DNA from: Megalonaias nervosa
Taxonomy: Eukaryota > Mollusca > Bivalvia > Unionida > Unionidae
Length of the DNA stretch: 64,000 nucleotides
Direction of reading: 5' to 3'
Assembly: GCA_016617855.1 (NCBI GenBank)
Contig: JAECUM010001141.1
Span: forward strand, 1-64,000
The notes under the pieces are model-generated. The model was not told the DNA's origin and made no database searches. It was given only the letters and a program-made list of their open reading frames with translations. Every line of letters begins with the position of its first letter. Within the stretch, counting starts at the first letter, position 1. Below, piece by piece: positions 1 through 12,359 of the stretch. A program made the position numbers and the translations under genes.

Positions 1-290
1 GACATTTCAATTCTGTTACTTGTATCCTTGTATGAAGTATAAATTTTGAACCAATCAAGATATTTTAATAAAACGTTAAGCATCAGAGCATCTTGCATAT
101 TTACAATGATAGCCAGTACTTCAACGTCAAGGTCACTTCAATGCATAAATGTAAGACAGAGACCAATTCATATTCCAGGCTGTTGTTTTTAACCTAACTT
201 TACCTAGATCCACATTACTCAAGTTCCTAGCACAAAGTTCCAGTTCATTGGATGGGAAAAGGTAACGAGACGGGCGGCTTATCAACTTAT
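1..290. other. Left edge: no recognisable gene
   Basis: Unique AT-rich sequence. I see no exon-like open frame with splice sites, and no repeat. Confidence 0.5.
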
Positions 291-294
291 TCAT

Positions 295-912
295 TCACCC
301 CACCTTGCTCCTAATATTCACTTCATCCAGCCTGGCCACTTACATCCACTTCATGCAGCCTGGCCCCTTACATCCACTTCATCCAGCCTGGCCCCTTACA
401 TCCACTTCATCCAGCCTGGCCCCTTACATCCACTTCATCCCATCTTTCTCATTATATCCACTTCATCCCTCCTAGCTCCTAAAATCCACTTCATCCCATC
501 TTGCTCATTACATCCATTTTATCCCACCTTGCTCATAAAATCCACTTCATCCCACCATTCTCCTAAAATCCACTTCATCCCACCATACTCCTACTATTCA
601 CATCGTCCCATCTTGCTCATTACATCCACTTCATCCACCTTGCTCCTGAAATCCACTTCATCCCAGCATGCTCCTAAAATCCACTTCATCCCATCATGCT
701 CCTAATATTCACTTCATCAAACCTTGCTCCTAACATTCACTTCATCCCATCATGCTCTTCAAGTCCACTTCATCCCACCTTGCTCCTAACATCCACTTCA
801 TCCCACGTTGTTCATTACATTCACATCATTCCACTTTGCTCATTACATTCACTTCATCCCACCTTGCTCCTAACATCCACTTCATCCCACCTTGCTCCTA
901 ACATTCACTTTA
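295..912. repeat. Minisatellite, ~28-bp unit
   Basis: About 21 copies of a unit like ACATCCACTTCATCCCACCT with a TGCTCCTA spacer. One strand is strongly pyrimidine-rich. The open frames across it are by-products of the repeat. Confidence 0.9.
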
Positions 913-984
913 TCTTTAAATATGACCTTCATAGAGTTGTGTAAATATACACTTTCTCCTTTGGATTGTTATATGATTCTACGT

Positions 985-2130
985 AAAATAATACAGATCC
1001 AGCATTGCTTCCTTTAGAATAATACAGGCCCAGCATACTTCCTGTAAAATAATACAGACCCAGCATGCCTCTTTTAAAATAATACAGACCCAGCATGTTT
1101 CCTGTAAAATAATACAGACCCAGCATGCTTCCTGTAAAATAATACAGGCCCAGCATACTTCCTGTAAAATAATACAGATCCAGCATGCCTCTTTTAGAAT
1201 AATACAGGCCCAGCATACTTCCTGTAAAATAATACAGATCCAGTATTGCTTCCTTTAGAATAATACAGGCCCAGCATGCTTCCTTTAGAATAATACAGGC
1301 CCAGCATGCTTCCTTTAGAATAATACAGGCCCAGCATTGCTTCCTTTAGAATAATACAGGCCCAGCATGCTTCCTTTAGAATAATGCAGGCCCAGCATGC
1401 TTCCTTTAGAATAATACAGGCCCAGCATTGCTTCCTTTAGAATAATGCAGGCCCAGCATACTTCCTGTAAAATAATACAGACCCAGCATGCCTCTTTTAA
1501 AATAATACAGACCGAGCATGCTTCCTGTAAAATAATACAGACCCAGCATGCTTCCTGTAAAATAATACAGGCCCAGCATACTTCCTGTAAAATAATACAG
1601 ATCCAGCATGCCTCTTTTAGAATAATACAGGCCCAGCATACTTCCTGTAAAATAATACAGATCCAGCATTACTTCCTTTAGAATAATACAGGCCCAGCAT
1701 GCTTCCTTTAGAATAATACAGACCCAGCATGCTTCCTTTAGAATAATACAGACCCAGCATGCCTCTTTTAGAATAATACAGGCCCAGCATACTTCCTGTA
1801 AAATAATACAGATCCAGTATTGCTTCCTTTAGAATAATACAGGCCCAGCATGCTTCCTTTAGAATAATACAGGCCCAGCATGCTTCCTTTAGAATAATAC
1901 AGGCCCAGCATTGCTTCCTTTAGAATAATACAGGCCCAGCATGCTTCCTTTAGAATAATGCAGGCCCAGCATGCTTCCTTTAGAATAATACAGGCCCAGC
2001 ATTGCTTCCTTTAGAATAATGCAGGCCCAGCATACTTCCTGTAAAATAGTACAGATCCAGCATGCCTCTTTTAGATTAATACAGGCCCAGCATACTTCCC
2101 GTAAAAAATACAAACCAAATATGCTTCTTA
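985..2130. repeat. Minisatellite, 30/31-bp unit with higher-order repeat
   Basis: About 37 copies of AATAATACAGGCCCAGCATG plus CTTCCTTTAG or CTTCCTGTAA. Some copies have one extra T. A block at 1231 recurs at 1805 almost unchanged, giving a 574-base higher-order period. The 30-base unit keeps frames open without coding. Confidence 0.93.
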
Positions 2131-2149
2131 TAAAATACAGTAGAAACAA

Positions 2150-4920
2150 AAAATGAATTTTTTGTTGTCTTGCTACAGATACAATGATACAATAAGTTAT
2201 AAATCCTGAGGACTCTAAAGTTTATGTAACAGCAAAATTCAATTTAATTTTCATCTTTCGTCTAGTTTTGTAAAACAGCTGTGACTTAGCTATCATCCTA
2301 CCGGAATCAAGACCAGAAGAGAGAGAATTCTAATCCTGCAAAGACAAGACCGGGTTGGAAGCCGTATCATGTCAATGGGCAAAGACCAAGTCATATTGGA
2401 GGTCGTGGTGTATCTTTGGGCAATACACTTTACTCTAATTGTCTTGGAACGACATAAACTTTTCATACATTGGTGTTCCATTAAACAACACACAGGAAAA
2501 TCTCGATTTCCTTGTTACTGCTTAGTGTCCCTAGGGCAAGAAGAAAATAACCTGCGATCTTTCGCAAATCCTTGTATTATCATGTATGTCTTTGCAATAT
2601 AGCCGGCATACGTTACGCAATGTAAACTGCAATCACTCTGTCCTTTTTTGGCCTTATTTTTACCTTAGCTCTCCTATTTAAAAGCGGGCGATTGTCGTTT
2701 TTTTCTAGTAATGCTATGATATAGACTTTCTTGTTTACATTTTCAGCTATGAATCCAGTACGTGAATATAACTGTGTGCTTGTCATGTAGGATTTGTTTT
2801 TCTTTGCAGGTACGTTTACTATCAATTATCTGAAATCGCAACCTATTTCTTGCAATAAGAATATTGCTATAATTTATTTGACACCAATGCACTTACATCT
2901 AATCTATTATTATCGTTTATTTCACAGACAGACGTATGCAAGAGCTACATATATCTTTCAGTTTGGTTTACCATATTCACGTATGCCAATTATTATTGGT
3001 GACTAATTTCGTGGAAAATTTAGTATCCTACCTTTGAAAAATAAGAGTCACACAGAAACGCACGGTTACAATTACATCTACTGTCATCTTTCATCATAAA
3101 TCTTTGGTGTATAATCGTCTGATATGAACAATTAGTGAGTATTTTGACGACGTTATACATTCTTTATTAAGCTCATATAATGATGGAAGGCTTCACTTTT
3201 ACAGCATTTAGTTAGATACCTATAGTTTGCAAATATGGGAGGTTTTACATTTTAGTTACCAGATAATTGTCAGTATTTTGCAATAGTTGGAAGCTTCACT
3301 TTTTAGTGACCAGTTAGTTGACAGTAGTTTGCAACCAGTATATTGGTTTTTGAAACAGGATTAAAATCAAAATCAAATATGCCATTTCGCATGTCTCCAA
3401 GAAATGCTGAATTTTGGATTATCAGCTGACTCCTGGAGATTCTTCTTCACAGAGTTCGGACGCTTCTTAAATATTTTTACTTTTCCTTCACGTGTTAGTC
3501 GTAATTGTAGTAACGCCATTACAGTACACACGTAGAAAGAAGTCTGTCAAGACCGTATCTTTATAGCCAGGTGGTTGACAGGCGATGACGCAGGGCTATA
3601 CATTTTCCTGATTACCTGGCCTCGGTGTACATAGACACTCAGAACTGTTCCATCATAAGGGAACCGTGTCAACCTCTATTCAGAAGAAACATAACTGTCA
3701 ACTCGCACACCTTTACAATAGCGACAAGTTCACGTTTTCCAATTCGTCGAGGATATCACGCTTTCCGCATCACATCTTTGTCATTCTTGTCTGCCGAAAA
3801 ACCTAAGACTTTTCTGCAGCTTGAGAAAGGAGGTTTCATGGATATTGTGTGAACCCCAAAGACCAAACCCTCACAATTTATGCTGACATAAATAGTGGAT
3901 AGATTGATTTGATCAAAATTTTGCTTTTAACTTATTCCACTATTGACACAGTTTGTCTTGTGACATGAATGGATGTGACACAAACAGGCTGATCTTGTTC
4001 TCCTATGGACACTAATGTTTTGTGACCTGAATGTATGTGGCAGAAATAGGTTGGATAAAACAAAGGAAATAAGGTAAGAATTGCGGTCTTTCTTTTCTAT
4101 ATTACTTACATTGTTTGAAATCACAATTTATCCAAATCGACATATACTTACTTTCAAACTGATAAATACGTTTTACATGCTACTTTATCCAAATGTAAGT
4201 AAGAAACGTTATGTGACTTTTCCTTGCGTGTCTGACGGTTTGTGTTGTATTCCCGTTAAAAAGTGTAAATACAAAAAGCAATTTGTGCACAGGGTAAATT
4301 AGTTCTACTACCAAACTGAATCATCCATTTAATAAATAGTATCACAGATTATACAATAAAAGTAAATTCTAACCAAATTATTACCTTCTGATAAGGCAGA
4401 AGTGATTTCGAATAATTTATGTTTTGGGGTTATTTCGCCATTATGCCGTGCATAATCTATTAGAACATTACACTTTCTCCCAAAGACCGTATTAGAACAT
4501 TACACTCTCACCCGAAGACGGTATTTAAACTTTATATATCCACCAAAAGACGGTATAAATAATAGAATGGTTTCTTGTAGAACTTTATTTTGGTAAACTA
4601 TTTAATACATCGTAATAATGTTTTGTTTTGAAAATATAACAAAACTTGAATAAATAAGTCAACAAGATAAAACTTCGTCTTCCGAAAACCATTGTCTTTA
4701 CAGTTTGTTCGGTTGATATATTAGCATCTCTACCTGAAATTTAAAAATATATAACTTTACCATTCCTGAGGTACATATATTATCATCTCTATCAGAAATG
4801 TAAAAAAAAAAAATTCAAATATTTGGCATAGAGATCAATTTCAAGTGCATTTGCGTAATATATGTCAATTAACATAATACATATTCTTACTCTTTTAGCA
4901 TTACCTGAAGACATTTCATG
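2150..4920. other. Gene-poor stretch
   Basis: No convincing exon. Only a short three-copy repeat at about 4455-4555 (CCAAAGACGGTAT) stands out. Open frames here are short and have no recognisable domain. Confidence 0.5.
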
Positions 4921-4928
4921 TCAAAACA

Positions 4929-5039
<111 letters not shown>

Positions 5040-5040
5040 A

Positions 5041-5195
5041 TATGACTGTAAGTGTCGAGGAGATGTACTACATAATTAATGATACTGAGACAAAATATGA
5101 CCATAAGTGTCTAGGAGATTAAACACTTAATTGATGATCTTGAGATAAGCCATTATCATAAAGAGTCATAACATTTAATTCATGATATTGACATA
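5041..5195. repeat. Short tandem repeat, ~60-bp unit, about 2.5 copies
   Basis: Copies share ATGA..GTAAGTGTC.AGGAGAT and TTAATTGATGAT..TGAGA, moderately diverged. Confidence 0.6.
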
Positions 5196-5199
5196 AATC

Positions 5200-6220
5200 C
5201 GGCTGCCAATCAATGCAAGTCTGATGACAAGAAATTCTGCTGCCTTTGTTGTAAAATAATTTCCTCAAAAGCTGAAGATGCACCTTAAACTCCATAAAAA
5301 AGGACGATCTCACCTGATAATAAGACGATATTGAAAATTAAGACACCAATTTATTATAATTGAAACTGGCTTGAAAATAAGGCATCGAGTGTTTACATGT
5401 TCTTTATATACTGGCATCTGGTTGTTTTTATTCTGTATACATACAGCAACAAAATAGATTAAAAAAAAATGCATGCTTTTTATATTAAGACATTAATTAT
5501 AAATTATGAGTTTAAAAAGTTGCAATTCAGTCTGTTTTAAGATATTTCAGGCAAAATTTTGCAAAAAGTAAAAGAAAATGCTAAATCGTCGCACTGATCG
5601 CTCATGAAGTAAGTCTTCCCGTTTACTGCCATAAATTATGTTAACATAGTAACATTTAAACATGCCAGAGTCGCCAACACCGTAGACAGAGATAACTCCA
5701 AATTCCTGCAATCAAAAGGAAACGTAGAATACGACGTATTTTTGTCGATATCAGACAGTCTTGAAAACAAACTTTTCCTAACAGAAATTAGACGCGACGT
5801 TTCTCGAAAATTCAGGCTATGCTCTTGGCACTACATCTTCTTCAGATAATTTATGATTAAGCTAACGTAAGCAATATATAAAGTATGTCATTTATTTATA
5901 CTGTTACTTAGAAAATAATCTTTATATAGTCTGTTACGACTCTATGGTTTTAAACTAAGCAAGAGGAAAAGCGAAACCAGTCAAAGTCATCAAATAATTC
6001 ATTCTCTAGAAATAGAAAGTGGACATCTAAAAGGAACTTACAGTATTGTGAATTAAATCCCAGATAATCCTAAAAGGTCTATCACAAAAGTATAGAGTGC
6101 TCCGAATAAATGCAGTAAAGTTGTTGCATTGAATAATTAATAGGTCACATTACAAGCTGTCTGATTGGTCAATGGATGCTACGGGCACAATTCTTTCATA
6201 TAAATGAGGGAACATGCTTA
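5200..6220. other. Gene-poor stretch
   Basis: AT-rich and without recognisable coding or RNA features. Confidence 0.5.
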
Positions 6221-6224
6221 CGTA

Positions 6225-6228
<4 letters not shown>

Positions 6229-6306
<78 letters not shown>
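6229..6306. repeat. (TA)n(TG)n microsatellite
   Basis: TA to about 6265, then TG to 6306. The array at 6548 has the opposite order, (TG)n(TA)n. Confidence 0.93.
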
Positions 6307-6307
<1 letters not shown>

Positions 6308-6311
6308 AACA

Positions 6312-6430
6312 CCCCTTCACTATAAGGACCCTTCATTATAACGCGGTTGTTGTTACAAGGAGTGCATGGTCGTAGATCACGTCATTACAACGTGTTTCCT
6401 GTTACAAGGAGTGCATGGTAATGGGTCACA
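6312..6430. repeat. 49-bp direct repeat, two copies
   Basis: GTTACAAGGAGTGCATGG occurs at 6352 and 6401, with similar bases around it (CATTATAACG / CATTACAACG). It sits between two mirror-ordered microsatellites and may be a TE edge. Confidence 0.65.
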
Positions 6431-6543
6431 TTTCAGTAAGTCATAGTTAAATTATATGTATTATGTAATTCATTGTTAGGTGATCATACTATAAGGCAGT
6501 ATACTCAGCGGCTCATGGGGACAGCGTTGTATTGTGTAAATAC

Positions 6544-6667
<124 letters not shown>

Positions 6668-6669
6668 GT

Positions 6670-8400
6670 GACTTCTTTAGATGAGCTGACCGCCCACGAA
6701 GAAAGCCGTTTACCAGCAACAAAGATATGTACTAGCTGCCATAAAATTGATCTTGATGATCGTTTACATCAATCACATGATTATAAATGGCGTTCCTTTT
6801 TTTATATATATATTTTTTTATCTCAACTGCAATTAAATATCTTGCCTGGCCAGTCATCTGTGGGTAAAAACAAAGACTGGCCCCAAGGATCACATTTCTG
6901 TAGCTTAGGTAAGAAGTAAAGTTGATGGACTACAATGACCCGAACATGATAAGGTTGATTATAACTACGAATATATGGTATGAAAACTTATTATGTAACA
7001 GATTAGAATTGACGCATATCTGAACGAATTTCATAATTACCAATGATTTGTTTAGTAACTAAAACTATAATGCACGTACACGTACAATGAACGTACATGG
7101 ACAGAGCCTAAGCGAAAATCATGACTTAACTTAAAATAGAAAAGAGAACGCTCTCGTAAACATGAAATTGAAAAAACAAACGTTTTTCGTGTTGTTAGGC
7201 TGATGCTGTCAGTCATTTATGTAAATTTTCTGTATTTCCTTCCCAGAAAACAGGACAAAGACTTTAGAATGTAAAAACAATCTTCCCTGAGGCAATTTAT
7301 CAATTTATGGTGAAAGTAAACAACATAATGGAGGGAGCTATTCGGTTCCCACCCAATGAGATTAGTGGGCATGAAAAAATAAAGTTTACGATCATGATAT
7401 TCTTTAAGACTTTTCACAAAACAATATATAGACATTATTATATCAAAATTCCCTTTTTATAATACTGTTAGGAATCCCGATGCGTGGATGAATATATACA
7501 TGTCATAAGGAAAATAATTTGTTTAGACCATTTTACATCGTCTTGGGGTCAAAGTAATGATCATATTATGTTACCTTTGTAACTTTCTTCGTGTCTCACA
7601 TTTGCATTCTTATGAGAATACATACATCACAGTGACAAAGTCTGTAATCCAACATTAGCCTAATTAACTATGTAATAAATATCTACAGAACGAAGTATGC
7701 ATATACCTTGCAATAGGTAAAACGACGCATTTTGAAGAGAAGCTATTACATGTACAACTAACGACGATCTGTTATGATGTCCTTCTTCTTTGTTACTTTG
7801 CAGATCTCTTTAACTGGTTATTAAAGTAAGCATTATTGTTTCCCATATTATCTGATAAGAACGTATTTATCTGGAGGATTCCGAACAATGTCGGATTTTT
7901 TTAAGGTAGACGAGATTAACCAGGCAGTTATAGAAGTCATTAACATTTCTAATAGGCCCTGTCCATACAAGGAATCGATACGGCGATGTGCATACTTGGT
8001 CTAGACAGATAAGTTATTTCGTTCGTGGCAAGACTGTACATTGCATTCATGCCACCTTACCAAAATCCCTCTTGAATATTCCAGGCAAACGTTTAACCAA
8101 CAGACCATTTTGTTCGACAATAGATCACACCTGGTCGGTAGTTTTAGCTCCAAACGAGGGGTATTTGAAATGTTCCGAGCATTTTGTTATAACTTTTTTG
8201 TGTCCATGTACCTGTCCTAAAATGTAATGCCGACTGATGGACAAAATAACTTTCTATAAAATGGTCAGCATCTGCAAGTACAGCATGATGGATGGATAAA
8301 TATGCGGGTGACGTGCCATAAGTAAATGAGAGTGTCGTAAAATGTCTGAGTAAGGATACAGTTCTGTTACTAGGAACAAGGCATGCTGTAAAATCAGAGC
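6670..8400. other. Gene-poor stretch
   Basis: No recognisable gene. Short open frames are AT-biased, without domains or paired splice sites. Confidence 0.5.
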
Positions 8401-8410
8401 GCTTTTGGGA

Positions 8411-8495
8411 CACTTTCTCTTTTGGTTTTGTCGGTTTAACGCCATTTTTCAGCCATACATAGCGGCCAGTATATTTGGTTGGGAAAGAACCCTAG
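8411..8495 (-). mobile_element. SINE family B fragment
   Basis: GGTTTAACGCCATTTTTCAG, then GCGGCCAGTATATTTGGTTGGGAAAGAACCCT, match the 3' body of the 43.2-kb element in the same orientation. The tRNA head is missing or too diverged to see. Confidence 0.6.
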
Positions 8496-8616
8496 AAAAG
8501 ATCAAGACGAGCCACCTACGCACCGGAAGCTTTATAAATTACAACGAAATCGGTATGGCAGATGTCACACGTGTCTTTTCGCTTAACAAGTAGCAAGTAT
8601 TAAAACAATACTAAGG

Positions 8617-8800
8617 GTTTCTCAAAGGTGGTTATTTTGTCAGTATACCTTTAGGGTAGAGATAGGGGTCATTCTCTTATAAAAAGGCTGTGAGTATACC
8701 TTTAGGTAGATATAATGGTCATTCTCTGTTATAAAGGCTGTGAGTATACCTTTAGGTAGAGATAGGGGTCGTTCTCTGATAAAAAGGTTGTGAGTAAACC
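8617..8800. repeat. Tandem repeat, ~60-bp unit, three copies
   Basis: Copies of GAGTATACCTTTAGGTAGAG followed by ATAGGGGTCATTCTCT and TATAAAAAGGCTGT. Confidence 0.85.
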
Positions 8801-9095
8801 TTCAGGGTTCTTCACTCGGTTTGAGTAGCAGATAGAAAACGTTTCCACTATATATAGAGGGTATTTTATAATTTAAACAGATCAAAATCCTCCAGGCCAT
8901 TTAGTGGCTCAAACGTCTGATGTTTACTTTCAGCTATCACGTGTGGCAGAATAAGAAGTACTGTCCTCCTAAACATAATATTAGATTTTAATATACTTAG
9001 AAAGCAAACAAACCATAATCAACGTATTAGCAGGGATATTTAAGGAATCCAAAATAATTTAGGTGATAATAACAACTAGAATTCATGGATGTCGC

Positions 9096-9096
<1 letters not shown>

Positions 9097-9186
<90 letters not shown>
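9097..9186. repeat. Palindromic (AAT)n(ATT)n array
   Basis: Same form as 4929-5034. It gives an artefact frame of poly-Asn then poly-Tyr. Confidence 0.92.
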
Positions 9187-9187
<1 letters not shown>

Positions 9188-9189
9188 TT

Positions 9190-10270
9190 GTCGTAAATGT
9201 CATATGTGACAGTAGGAGCAAGATTAGGTCCCTTTGTACAGATGGTGCAAAACGATGTATCAAAGTTAAGTTCTTGCGTTAATATGAGAAAAATTAAAAA
9301 TTCCAGACAACTCTAAATGAGTGTTGATCCTGTAAGAACACAACTTTGTGCCCCACAAAATACATTCCAGGCATTTGGACTTGCATATATAATCTAAGTC
9401 AAACTTCAAGATTTTATAAAAGGCGACGTCGTTTTTGAGATTCTATTGATACCGCACAGGGATAACGTATATAGCTTCGGACAACTGCGGCTGTTACCGT
9501 AGAAGCTCGTGATGCCATGAAAACATCAGAGGAGACGCATATCACAGTACTTAGCAGAAAAGTGTTTTATGGAAATCCCGCCGAAACAGACCTAATCAGT
9601 TTGATCAAGAAGACGGAGAAGGACGAAATAAAAGGCAGTACAAAGGATACATTGGAGCTAGATGCTTCCAACCTATATGGAAAATGACTTAAAGTAAACT
9701 ATTATACAAACGCTGTACTAATAATGATCTAGATGGTACCACACCTTCCAGTCGATGCTTGCAACATTTAAATCACAATGATGGAGGAATGGACAAGCAT
9801 TCAATATTATTTTTATGAGAGAATGAAAATGGGAATTTCAATGATTCTTCTTTCCATGTTGTTGTGGTCGTAGATCGAAAGAGAGGAAGAGAAAGAAGAC
9901 TTCCTTAACCGGTGGTGCCACTCTAGCGAGATAGGTGTTTCATCGATAATATGTACGAAGTGGTACGGGATCACAAAATTCTACTATTTCCGTATTTTAG
10001 AATTAAAAGCCAAATAAATTGGCAATGGTGCAAAAATGCCCAAGAGTAAGATATTACAAATCAATACCAAGGATATTTTCAATCAATGTAATCTTAATTC
10101 TCGACTAGAATATTATTTCCTATAATTTCAACGGTATTTTTATTTCTAAAAGAATTAATTGTAGCATGAAGTTGATAGCAAACCATTTCTACAAAGGCCA
10201 AGCTTAATATTCTAAATTATCAAAAATTCTAAATAAATTTAAACAATCCAAGAAACGTTATACTTAAAAA
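9190..10270. other. Gene-poor stretch with one possible polymerase relic
   Basis: A 70-codon open frame at 9475-9687 ends in LDASNLYGK and stop. LDANNLYG is a well-known motif of protein-primed family B polymerases of Polinton-type elements. This is one short match only, with no other motif nearby, so the call stays weak. Confidence 0.25.
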
Positions 10271-10277
10271 GTCATAT

Positions 10278-10355
10278 TGTATACTACTACTACTATTACA
10301 ACTACTACTACTACTACTACTACTACTAATAATAATAATAATAATAGTAATAATA
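10278..10355. repeat. (ACT)n(AAT)n microsatellite
   Basis: ACT units followed by AAT units, with a few interruptions. Confidence 0.85.
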
Positions 10356-10667
10356 ACTTGTTACAAGCTTTCCAGAGGCAGATGAAATAATTTCTAAACG
10401 TGTTTCCACAGAAAAATCTTTAACTATAACTAATTACATTACTCTTACCTGGAAAACAGGAAGTCGAGGTCTAAGTGTACGGCAATTCTTCACAAAGCCG
10501 TGGGAACGTAGTGTGTATGTAGTGATTTCTATTTTGCGAGACGTCCGTTTTACCATAATAAGGCATGCCTTACAATCTCCAGCTTCACTTTACCCTTGAA
10601 TCACGCATGACCCTCATGCTACAGTGATACATGGCTTGGTCAGAACTGCTCTATGTACTCTCAGACC

Positions 10668-10975
10668 CAATGGCGTCACTATGGGGGTCCGGGGGGTGGG
10701 GGTGCGGACTGCACCGGGTGACACCATCAGAGGGGGTGGCACCAAAATGACTGTCTATAAACATTTTGAATTTTTGTGCAGGAAGGAGGTCCATGTGGGT
10801 GACACCATGAGTTACTGCACATGAATGTCTATAAAAAATTTTAATTTTTGTGCAGGAAGGGGGTCCATGGGGGTGACACCATGAGTTGCCCCACATGACT
10901 GTCTATAAAATTTTTGAATTTTTGTAGAGGAAGGAGGTCCATGTGGGCAACACCATGAGTTACGGCACTGGGTGA
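10668..10975. repeat. Tandem repeat, ~85-95-bp unit, three copies, G-rich start
   Basis: Copies share GACTGTCTATAAA, TTTTTGAATTTTTGT and AGGAAGG.GGTCCATG.GGGTGACACCATGAGTT. The first copy contains GGGGG, GGGGGG and GGGGG runs at 10684-10703. Confidence 0.82.
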
Positions 10976-10979
10976 CAAC

Positions 10980-11445
10980 AACCCTAGTGACACCACTGCT
11001 CAGAACCTGACCAGCTTTTGTTTACACCAACGTCTAGGAATTCGTAAATCATAGCTTGTAATGGATATAGCTTATTAGATCCATCTGTTGTCTTATAATG
11101 AAGCTGGCGTAGAACCACTATATACAATGAATAATAGCATCTACTTGTTTTACGATATATAGCTGTAGTACTGATGGCTTTGTTGTAAAATCGGTTGATA
11201 CCAAATTTCTAACAATCATTTCCTTTCTTATGTGAATTAAATTACAATTCCAAAAATGATACATTTTATAAATTCCTAAAAACAATTAAATCGTAACATA
11301 ATGAATAAAGTTGTCGTTACTGGAAATTAACGTGCAGAGTGAAAGCGTAAATACATACTTTCATCATTTTCACCTTTAACTAAATGCATGACTGCAGTGC
11401 ATGCTATCAACATAACCAGAAACTACTGTTGTCATTAATATTGCT
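10980..11445. other. Sequence between G-rich repeat and LINE
   Basis: Nothing recognisable. Confidence 0.5.
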
Positions 11446-11483
11446 TAACATGGCTAAAAACATCAGGCGATGAATCCAAGTGA

Positions 11484-12359
11484 GCGGATCTAACACCCAC
11501 CGGTTACTCTATCAAGTCGTTCCCCCGCCACTCGCGCGGAGGTGGAATTGCTGTCATCGCAAAGAACTCCATGATCAACCGTCTTAACCACACTACAACC
11601 TTCAATTTCTACCACACATCGTTTGAACTAGTCCAAACCACACTCACACTGGAACAAAGGTCAGTCCATTTTTTCTGCCTCTACCGCCCTCCTCCTAGTA
11701 GAAAAAACAAGCTGACTGAATCTCTCTTTTTGGAGCAGTTTCCGAATCTCCTGGAGTATGGAACTTCGATAGGTGGCAACCTGATTATTCTTGGAGATTT
11801 CAACTTTCACTTTGACTCTCCTGGAAACCCATACACATCAAAACTCCTAGATTCCATTCACGTTTTCAACCTCAAAAAGTCAGTTAGCCGACCCACCCAT
11901 AAACATGGTCACATTTTAGACTGGATTCTTTATAGACCTGATGATAATATTCTACAGTCCTCCCTGGTGTCCCACGAACTTGCATCTGATCACCTCTGCA
12001 TTATATGCCATCTTGACGGATCAGTCCCTAACCCTCCACCTTTATCTGCTACTAAGAGAAACCTCGGTATGATAAACAGAACCCAACTAATGCATAACAT
12101 CCAAGCAAACCTAACAACTAGCTTACCTCCTACAGCAGAACAACTCGATAACTGCCTGCGTTCATTGCTTGACAAACATGCGCCAGCAACCACGTGCAGA
12201 GTATCAATTCAAAAGTGTTCTCCATGGTATTGCAGTGTCAGGGACCAGCTTCGCACTGCTAAAAGTGACCGCCGTAAAGCTGAGAGGCTTTGGCTGTCCA
12301 CCAGACTCACTATTCATAAGCAAATCTATGAAGCCGCTAAGAAGACTGTCATAACATAG
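11484..12359 (+). pseudogene. LINE endonuclease fragment
   Basis: 291 open codons starting after a TGA at 11481-11483 and ending in TAG at 12357. This is the C-terminal two thirds of an APE-type endonuclease: RGGGIAV, GDFNFH, a DWIL strand and SDHL(C), followed by the linker toward the reverse transcriptase. The reading continues after 12353 in another frame (HAAKTAHYSTKI), so the stop is a frameshift product, not a natural end. Confidence 0.8.

Noticed and set aside
295..2130. CRISPR array, because of ~28-30-bp repeats
   Set aside because: Units are joined head to tail without unique spacers, and the locus is plainly eukaryotic.
929..2149. Open frames of 10-residue repeats (MLGLYYFTGS type) on the minus strand
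   Set aside because: They follow from a 30-bp repeat unit, break wherever a 31-bp unit occurs, and show no coding signal outside the repeat.
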